Shown here: positions 58,171 to 64,000 of the stretch, piece by piece
How positions within the stretch are numbered: the stretch's first letter is position 1
How the letters are laid out: each line of letters opens with the position of its first letter
Source: JABDJX01 sp039942715
GTDB lineage: Bacteria > Pseudomonadota > Alphaproteobacteria > Rhodobacterales > Rhodobacteraceae
Assembly (NCBI GenBank): GCA_039942715.1
Contig: JBDVBY010000011.1
Coordinates: 62,001-126,000 of the forward strand
Direction: 5' to 3'
DNA: 64,000 bases
Notes under the pieces: model-generated
Database searches by the model: none
What the model was told of the DNA's origin: nothing
The model's input: the letters and a program-made list of their open reading frames with translations, nothing else
Program-made: the position numbers and the translations under genes

Positions 58171-59381
58171 GAGCGGTAGTCTGCGTTGATGGCGATGTAT
58201 TCTGCAGTTAGATCGCAGGTGAAAACAGTTGCTGCGCTGCTGCCAATGCCTAAATCCACCGAAATAGTGACGTTTTCACCTCTCATATGGGCTGCCGCGT
58301 CTGTTTCCGAATAGTCGTTTGCAACCTGACCTTCATCGGCCACAAGAATATCGCCAAACCAGATAGAAAGACGATCCCGGTCTGCTTCTGCGCCTGATTT
58401 TCCGACTGCCATGACCACACGTCCCCAGTTTGGATCTTCGCCCGCAACGGCTGTCTTTACCAAAGGAGAGTTAGCAATCGAAAAGGCGACTTTGCGCGCG
58501 TCATCGCCACTTGAGGCGCCGCGCACGTTGATTGTAACGAACTTGGTTGCGCCCTCGCCATCTCGCACAACTTGTTTGGCAAGGTCATCCATAACCTCGA
58601 GCATGGCATTTGCGAATGCTTCCTTGCCTTCGACATCCGCGCCAGACGCGCCTGTGGCCGCAACCAAAAGCGTATCAGACGTCGAAGTGTCGCTGTCTAC
58701 CGTGATGCAGTTGAACGTTTTGTCTGTATGATCCGACACCAAGCTTTGAAGTGCGCTCTGGCTGATATTTGCGTCGGTAAAGATGTAAACCAGCATCGTT
58801 GCCATATCCGGTGCAATCATGCCGGAGCCTTTGGCGATACCCGCGATGTTTACAGGTGTGCCATTGATTTCAATGGTCCGCCCGCTGCCTTTGGCGAATG
58901 TATCTGTTGTCATGATGGCGTTCGCTGCAGCGTCGATACTCTTCAAAGACAACTCACCATTCAAGGTTTCTAAAACAGCTGTGACACGATCATGCGGCAA
59001 AGGCTCTCCGATCACACCGGTCGACGAGGTGAAGACGCGGGCTTCGGGGATAGAAAGTTTGTCCGAAACCGCACTTGCAATGGCTGCCACAGCATCAACA
59101 CCTGCAGTACCGGTAAAGGCGTTCGCGTTCCCGGCGTTCACCAAGAATGCAGCACCTTCGTTTGATGGACCGCCAAGCTTGGCCTGGCAATCCAACACTG
59201 GTGCTGCCCTTGTCTTTGAGCGTGTAAAGGTGCCGGCCACGACCGTACCCGGCGCAAGTTCTGCCAACATTACGTCAACACGCCCGCGATACCGCACGCC
59301 TGCTTCCACGGCGGCGAAACGAACGCCACCAACGACGGGCAGGTCCGGAAACCCGCCCTTTGGTGCTAATGGAGAGACCAT
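58167..59381 (-). CDS. argJ: Bifunctional glutamate N-acetyltransferase / amino-acid N-acetyltransferase
   Basis: Makes N-acetylglutamate and recycles the acetyl group from N-acetylornithine in arginine synthesis. The 404-residue precursor is cut into two chains at Ala194-Thr195 in GMIAPDMATMLVYI. Other family segments are LVNAGNANAFTG, FTSSTGVIGEPLP, IMTTDTFAKG and VDSDTSTSDT. It starts next to the PPIase stop without a gap. Confidence 0.97.
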   Translation of the reverse strand: MVSPLAPKGGFPDLPVVGGVRFAAVEAGVRYRGRVDVMLAELAPGTVVAGTFTRSKTRAAPVLDCQAKLGGPSNEGAAFLVNAGNANAFTGTAGVDAVAAIASAVSDKLSIPEARVFTSSTGVIGEPLPHDRVTAVLETLNGELSLKSIDAAANAIMTTDTFAKGSGRTIEINGTPVNIAGIAKGSGMIAPDMATMLVYIFTDANISQSALQSLVSDHTDKTFNCITVDSDTSTSDTLLVAATGASGADVEGKEAFANAMLEVMDDLAKQVVRDGEGATKFVTINVRGASSGDDARKVAFSIANSPLVKTAVAGEDPNWGRVVMAVGKSGAEADRDRLSIWFGDILVADEGQVANDYSETDAAAHMRGENVTISVDLGIGSSAATVFTCDLTAEYIAINADYRS

Positions 59382-60236
59382 CTACTGATCCAGAAGGTCG
59401 ATCTGATCAAGCAAAGCGGGATCGACATCGGTAGCTGTCAGACGTGTGATTTCCGCGCCTTCTTCTAGTTCGGATACACGCACTTCGATCGCAGCGCGGC
59501 TTGCTTCATCGACAAGCTGGTTGCGCACCTCTTCCAAAGGCGGCGCATCCTTGATGCGCGTTTCGTTCAGCTTGATCACGTGCCAGCCGAACTGCGTTTG
59601 CACCGGAGTGCTGACGGCATCTACATCCATTTCCAAAACGGCTTCTTCAAACTCGGCAACCATGGAGCCTTTGCCAAACCAGCCCAGTTCGCCGCCGCCC
59701 GGGCCGGAAGGTCCGGTAGAATGCTCCATGGCAAGTTCGGCAAAGTCAGCCCCGCCTTCAAGTTCAACAACCAAGGCTGCCGCGGCCTCTTCGGTTTCGA
59801 CCAGAATGTGAGAAGCGTTATACTCTGTCTCAGGTTCAGCATCGCCGTAAGTGTCGTCGTACGCCGCCTGCAATGCCTCCTCAGATGTCGCAGCATCGAC
59901 CACTGTGCGAATTTCATCAGAAGCTTTAAGGGCGCGTTCTTCGTTTTCCAGCGTCAGGCGCGCACCATTGCTAAGCGCATCAACGGACTCGCCAAGGAGG
60001 GTTTGCTGTACCAATTGATCAAGAATGCCTTCAAACAGAACATCGCCGGGCAACTGTTGGTATTGCTGTGGTAAACGCTGCTTCAAAACAATCATGTGAC
60101 CAAGTGTGATCTCTGTGCCATTTACCGTTGCTACAACCTGATTTGGGTCGGCTGCGTGGCTGTCAGCAAAAACAGGGGCCGCAAAAGCAACGCTTAGGGC
60201 TGCGACGCTTGTTAAAATTCTATGTTTTAGATGCAT
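59382..60236 (-). CDS. Periplasmic parvulin-type peptidyl-prolyl isomerase
   Basis: A 284-residue exported PPIase. Signal peptide about residues 1-24 (ends VFA-DS). A short SurA/PrsA-like N-terminal helical part ([22 protein letters not shown]) precedes a parvulin domain with [33 protein letters not shown] and [12 protein letters not shown]. It probably helps fold exported or outer-membrane proteins. It diverges from secA, whose translocase supplies its clients. Confidence 0.92.
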   Translation of the reverse strand: MHLKHRILTSVAALSVAFAAPVFADSHAADPNQVVATVNGTEITLGHMIVLKQRLPQQYQQLPGDVLFEGILDQLVQQTLLGESVDALSNGARLTLENEERALKASDEIRTVVDAATSEEALQAAYDDTYGDAEPETEYNASHILVETEEAAAALVVELEGGADFAELAMEHSTGPSGPGGGELGWFGKGSMVAEFEEAVLEMDVDAVSTPVQTQFGWHVIKLNETRIKDAPPLEEVRNQLVDEASRAAIEVRVSELEEGAEITRLTATDVDPALLDQIDLLDQ

Positions 60237-60273
60237 GATTGTTCCTCTGTGGGTGCCACTTGGGTGGGTGACG

Positions 60274-60302
60274 TTGACAGTCGTAAACCCGACCCTTACA
60301 TC
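60274..60302 (+). promoter_or_regulatory. Probable secA promoter
   Basis: A perfect -35 TTGACA (60274-60279) followed after 17 bases by TACATC (60297-60302), a moderate -10. It would give a leader of about 110 bases carrying the hairpin at 60329-60355. Confidence 0.45.
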
Positions 60303-60328
60303 GCATGCAACAGGTCAAGCATAGTTCG

Positions 60329-60355
60329 CTTTGGCCCTTCTATGGCGGGCCAGAG
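60329..60355 (+). other. Hairpin in the secA leader
   Basis: CTTTGGCCC (60329-60337) pairs with GGGCCAGAG (60347-60355) over 9 bp with one G-T pair and a 9-base loop. No T-run follows, so it is not a terminator; its 3' edge is about 60 bases before the secA start. Confidence 0.45.
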
Positions 60356-60416
60356 GCACGGGCAAGCGCAACCCCTCACACAACCTCGTCAGCACCAGAG
60401 CAAGAAGGCAGTAAGA

Positions 60417-63122
60417 ATGCTTGGATTCGGATCGATTGCAAAAAAGGTTTTCGGAACCGTAAATGACCGTAAGGTTAAGGCAACCGCGTCAGTTGTGGAG
60501 GCAATCAATGCCTTGGAGCCTCAGTTCGAGGCTTTGTCGGACGATGGGCTGATCGCAAAAACTGAAGAGTTCAAGAAACGGATCGCGGGTGGTGAGCCGC
60601 TTGATACGCTGCTGCCAGAAGCTTTTGCCAACTGCCGCGAAGGTGCGCGGCGTGCCTTGGGTCTGCGCGCTTTTGATGTGCAGCTGATGGGTGGTATTTT
60701 TCTGCATCAGGGCAACATCGCAGAGATGAAAACGGGCGAAGGCAAAACCCTCGTCGCGACGTTCCCCGCTTATTTAAACGCACTGACAGGCGGCAATGTG
60801 CACATCGTGACGGTCAACGACTATTTGGCTAAACGCGACAGCGAATGGATGGGCAAAGTTTATGCGGCCTTGGGAATGACTACCGGTGTGGTTTATCCCG
60901 GTCAGGGCGAAGACGAGAAAAAAGAGGCGTATCAGTCCGATATTACCTATGCGACCAACAACGAGCTTGGGTTTGATTATCTGCGCGACAACATGAAATC
61001 GACGCTGGCTGATCTTGCGCAGCGAGGCCATTTCTTTGCCATCGTCGACGAAGTTGACTCGATTCTGATTGACGAAGCGCGGACGCCTTTGATCATTTCG
61101 GGGCCAAGCCAAGACCGGTCCGAGCTTTATATGACCATCGACAAGCTGATTCCCGAGGTGCTGGAAGAGCACTACGAGTTGGATGAGAAAACCCGCAACG
61201 TCACCTATACCGACGAGGGAAACGAGTTTTTGGAAGACCGCCTGCACGCAGCGGGTCTGTTGCCCGAGGATCAGTCGCTTTACGATCCTGAATCAACCAC
61301 TCTTGTACACCATGTGAATCAAGGTTTGCGGGCGCACAAGCTTTTCACTCGTGACAAAGATTACATCGTGCGCGATGGCGAAGTGGTTTTGATTGATGAA
61401 TTCACTGGCCGTATGATGCCGGGGCGGCGTCTTTCCGACGGTCTTCATCAGGCGATTGAAGCCAAAGAAGAAGCGAACATTCAGCCAGAGAACATTACTT
61501 TGGCGAGCGTCACCTTCCAAAACTATTTCCGTTTGTACGAAAAACTGGCAGGCATGACAGGCACGGCCAGCACAGAGGCAGATGAATTCTCTGAAATTTA
61601 CGGGCTTGGCGTTATTGAAATTCCAACGAACGTTCCTGTTTCGCGGATTGATGAAGACGACCAAATCTATCGCACCGCTGAAGACAAGTTCAACGGCGCT
61701 GTGATCGAGATCAAGGAAGCCAATGCCAAGGGCCAGCCGGTTCTGGTTGGCACAACATCGATTGAACGCTCGGAATTCTTGTCGAATTTGCTTGGTGCGG
61801 CTGGCATTCAGCACAAAGTTCTGAACGCGCGCCACCACGAAGAAGAAGCACAGATCATTGCGGATGCGGGTAAGCCGAATGCGGTGACGATTGCAACCAA
61901 CATGGCTGGGCGCGGTACGGACATTCAATTGGGTGGCAACGTGGAAATGCGCGTGCTGCAGGCTTTGGCCGAAAACCCCGAAGCTGATCCCGAAGAAATC
62001 CGCACGCAGATCGAGACCGAAGTCGCAGGCGACAAAGAAAAGGTTCTGGCTTCCGGCGGTCTGTTTGTATTGGGTACTGAACGTCACGAAAGTCGGCGAA
62101 TTGATAACCAGCTGCGCGGGCGCTCTGGTCGTCAGGGCGATCCTGGTCGCACATCTTTCTTCCTTAGCCTTGAAGACGATCTGATGCGTATTTTTGGCTC
62201 GGAACGTCTTGATAAAGTTCTTTCCACTTTGGGCATGCAAGACGGCGAGGCGATCCAACACCCTTGGGTGAACAAATCGCTCGAACGCGCGCAGGCAAAG
62301 GTCGAAGGGCGCAACTTTGATATCCGCAAACAGCTGTTGAAAATGGACGATGTGTTAAACGATCAGCGCAAAGTCATCTTTTCGCAGCGCAAAGAGATCA
62401 TGGAAACGGACGATGTCTATGAGATCGTCCAAGATATGCGCCATGAAGTGATCGACGATATGGTCGCAACCTACATGCCGCCGAAAAGCTATGCAGATCA
62501 GTGGGATACCGAAGGGCTTCGCGCTGATGTTGAAGCAAAGTTGGGTGTGACAGTGCCGGTTGTTGAATGGGCAGACGAAGAAGGCGTCGACGATGCTGAC
62601 ATCACTGAACGTCTTTACGAAGCGACAGATGCCTTTATGACCGCCAAGGCTGATCAGTTTGGCGCTGAAAACATGCGCTCAATTGAAAAGCAGATATTGC
62701 TTCAGACGATGGATGCAAAGTGGCGTGAACATATCCTGACGTTGGAACATTTGCGTTCGGTCGTTGGTTTCCGTGCCTATGCGCAGCGCGATCCAGTGAA
62801 CGAATATAAGACCGAAGGCTTCCAGCTATTTGAAAGCCTCTTGGACGGCCTGCGTGGTGAAGTGACAGAAAAACTTGCCCAAATTCGCCCGATGTCCGAG
62901 GAAGAACAGCAAGCGATGATCGAACAAATGCGGGCGCAGCAGGCAGCTGCAGCAGGTGTGTCACCTGATGCCGAGCCAAGTGGGCCACCTGCTCCGACAC
63001 AGGCGGCGATTGATGCCGGTTTTGTGGCCGACGATCCCGAGACATGGGGTAATCCGGGCCGCAACGACACATGTCCCTGCGGATCAGGCAAGAAGTTCAA
63101 GCACTGCCACGGTGCGTTTTAA
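60417..63122 (+). CDS. secA: Preprotein translocase ATPase SecA
   Basis: Motor that drives preproteins through SecYEG. I start at ATG 60417 (AAGG upstream), which gives the canonical [14 protein letters not shown]-terminus and 901 residues; the frame is open to 60231, but that extension shows no SecA similarity. Walker A MKTGEGKT is at about 103-110; [19 protein letters not shown] and the [15 protein letters not shown] motif follow. The C-terminal zinc motif [12 protein letters not shown] binds SecB, also encoded in the window. Confidence 0.97.
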   Translation: MLGFGSIAKKVFGTVNDRKVKATASVVEAINALEPQFEALSDDGLIAKTEEFKKRIAGGEPLDTLLPEAFANCREGARRALGLRAFDVQLMGGIFLHQGNIAEMKTGEGKTLVATFPAYLNALTGGNVHIVTVNDYLAKRDSEWMGKVYAALGMTTGVVYPGQGEDEKKEAYQSDITYATNNELGFDYLRDNMKSTLADLAQRGHFFAIVDEVDSILIDEARTPLIISGPSQDRSELYMTIDKLIPEVLEEHYELDEKTRNVTYTDEGNEFLEDRLHAAGLLPEDQSLYDPESTTLVHHVNQGLRAHKLFTRDKDYIVRDGEVVLIDEFTGRMMPGRRLSDGLHQAIEAKEEANIQPENITLASVTFQNYFRLYEKLAGMTGTASTEADEFSEIYGLGVIEIPTNVPVSRIDEDDQIYRTAEDKFNGAVIEIKEANAKGQPVLVGTTSIERSEFLSNLLGAAGIQHKVLNARHHEEEAQIIADAGKPNAVTIATNMAGRGTDIQLGGNVEMRVLQALAENPEADPEEIRTQIETEVAGDKEKVLASGGLFVLGTERHESRRIDNQLRGRSGRQGDPGRTSFFLSLEDDLMRIFGSERLDKVLSTLGMQDGEAIQHPWVNKSLERAQAKVEGRNFDIRKQLLKMDDVLNDQRKVIFSQRKEIMETDDVYEIVQDMRHEVIDDMVATYMPPKSYADQWDTEGLRADVEAKLGVTVPVVEWADEEGVDDADITERLYEATDAFMTAKADQFGAENMRSIEKQILLQTMDAKWREHILTLEHLRSVVGFRAYAQRDPVNEYKTEGFQLFESLLDGLRGEVTEKLAQIRPMSEEEQQAMIEQMRAQQAAAAGVSPDAEPSGPPAPTQAAIDAGFVADDPETWGNPGRNDTCPCGSGKKFKHCHGAF

Positions 63123-63266
63123 GACGCCTGTGACGAATTCGACTCAATTTGCCTGAAGTTTCTGGCGATTGACGTGCAATTAAAGCGCGCCAAGACAGAA
63201 TGCGTTAGAGCTTAGCTCATAAGATCGGAACCGCCGCCAAAGAGCGGTCCGAACGGAGGCTGGGTG

Positions 63267-64000
63267 ATGAGAGTTTTAGCTTCGCTGAACAAGCGGCGCG
63301 TTTTTATGACATGTGGGGTTTTGTGTATCGCGCTCTTGTGCGGGCAGGTGATGCAGTCACTTGGGTCGAACCCTATGGAAAGGGTCGACAACACCAAGGC
63401 AAAGCCGCTGCCGGTTGATCCAGCGTCAAACGCGCTTAGACCTCCGCCAAAAATGCCAGGTCGCGTGAAGGCCGCCAATGTCGTGAGCATCAAAAAGGTG
63501 TCAAAGCCAGATGCAGCCTGCCTTCCGCAACTAACGCTCAAGCGTGCTCCGGGTGCGATGATTGATCTGACGTTCCAGGGATGCAAAGAGCGGTCTGTTG
63601 TTCTGACCCACGGTGCTGTTCAGGTGACGGCACAGACAAACAGCGCGGGAACTTTGCGCCAGAGTGTGCCCGCTTTGGACCAAAAGTCCGTTGTCACTGT
63701 GTCTTTTGACGGCGATGCTATTCAATCCACCATAGAAATGCCGGATGCCAATCTTTTCCAACACGTTGCGATTTTATGGCAAGGCCCGCAAACCCTGCAG
63801 ATGCACGCGTTCGAATTTGGTGCAAAGCGCAACCAATTCGGTCATGTCTGGGCCGGAGCACCCAAGTCGCCGCAACGTGCCACGCGCGGCAATGGCGGGT
63901 TTTTGACCAAGCTTGGCGATGGTTCTGGAGCCTCCGCCGAAATTTATAGTTTTCCTGCAGGTCAGTCGCAAAACCGCGGTGTCGTGCGATTGGTGGTAGA
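63267..64000 (+). CDS. Unrecognised membrane-anchored or exported protein, 3' end outside window
   Basis: I read an open frame of 244 codons from ATG 63267 to the window end. GGAGG lies 9 bases upstream of the ATG. The N-terminus (MRVLASLNKRRVFMTCGVLCIALLCGQ) is a signal anchor or signal peptide, followed by a proline-rich linker (residues about 50-75) and a beta-rich region with two Cys (AACLPQ and QGCKER). I do not recognise a family. Its place after secA is common in related genomes, where I recall it being labelled only as a translocase or hypothetical protein. Confidence 0.72.
   Translation, partial: MRVLASLNKRRVFMTCGVLCIALLCGQVMQSLGSNPMERVDNTKAKPLPVDPASNALRPPPKMPGRVKAANVVSIKKVSKPDAACLPQLTLKRAPGAMIDLTFQGCKERSVVLTHGAVQVTAQTNSAGTLRQSVPALDQKSVVTVSFDGDAIQSTIEMPDANLFQHVAILWQGPQTLQMHAFEFGAKRNQFGHVWAGAPKSPQRATRGNGGFLTKLGDGSGASAEIYSFPAGQSQNRGVVRLVV

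Noticed and set aside
60231..60416. N-terminal extension of secA or an upstream arrest peptide
   Set aside because: The 62 extra codons are in frame with secA without a stop and have no RAPP/RAPG-like or SecM-like arrest motif; the canonical SecA N-terminus starts at 60417 with its own ribosome-binding site.

Overview
This is a stretch of chromosome from an alphaproteobacterium, almost certainly a member of the Rhodobacteraceae (Roseobacter group). Support comes from the divergent regB / senC-regA redox locus, the divL-tsaE-amgK-murU-addB-addA-trxA block, the hemD-mic60-hemY cluster, parS sites written into mnmG and rsmG, and a short 3'-end module seen at two gene ends. Base composition looks moderate. 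Coding density is very high: most neighbours overlap by 1-8 nt or are separated by a few bases. No prophage, transposon or CRISPR array is visible, so this is core rather than accessory DNA.

Layout. 1-8.5 kb: 5' part of a malic enzyme gene, mutS, the heat-shock pair hrcA-grpE, and rph-rdgB-hemW. 8.5-16.2 kb: a leftward cluster parB, parA, rsmG, mnmG, mnmE, rho, hemJ with two perfect parS sites, ending at a 396-base non-coding segment with DnaA boxes, a near-match CtrA box and an AT-rich stretch; I read this as the chromosome origin. 16.2-22.3 kb: rightward maf-aroE-coaE-dnaQ, then secB and fxsA (leftward), and timA-mltA-smr (rightward). Genes next to the candidate origin point away from it on both sides.

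22.3-27.7 kb: an MFS transporter, hslU, and the Reg redox two-component locus. 27.7-38.0 kb: a DivL-like PAS protein without a kinase domain, preceded by a perfect CtrA box; a TsaE/AmgK fusion; MurU; AddB and AddA; thioredoxin. 38.1-45.4 kb: hslV (13 kb from hslU), an HD hydrolase, two related small exported proteins, ahcY, and a leftward operon tsaD-gpsA-EVE protein-glycerate kinase. 45.4-49.4 kb: hemD, a Mic60-like membrane protein, hemY, tRNA-Thr(CGT). 49.6-52.1 kb: a DUF1800/DUF1501 pair. 52.2-57.7 kb: rimP-nusA-ylxR-infB behind a candidate attenuator. 57.7-64.0 kb: a leftward operon of a parvulin PPIase, argJ and mutT, then secA and an unrecognised exported protein cut by the window end.

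Functionally the window joins replication initiation and segregation (oriC, parABS), cell-cycle control (CtrA box, DivL-like protein), tRNA modification (MnmE/MnmG, TsaD/TsaE), double-strand break repair (AddAB), protein quality control and export (GrpE, HslUV, SecA, SecB), transcription and translation machinery (Rho, NusA, RimP, IF2), and redox and haem biology (RegAB, SenC, HemJ/W/D/Y). I do not see an obviously new multi-gene system. The most rewarding items are regulatory: dual-coded parS sites, overlapping DnaA and CtrA-like sites, the CtrA box before the divL-like gene, and the rimP leader.
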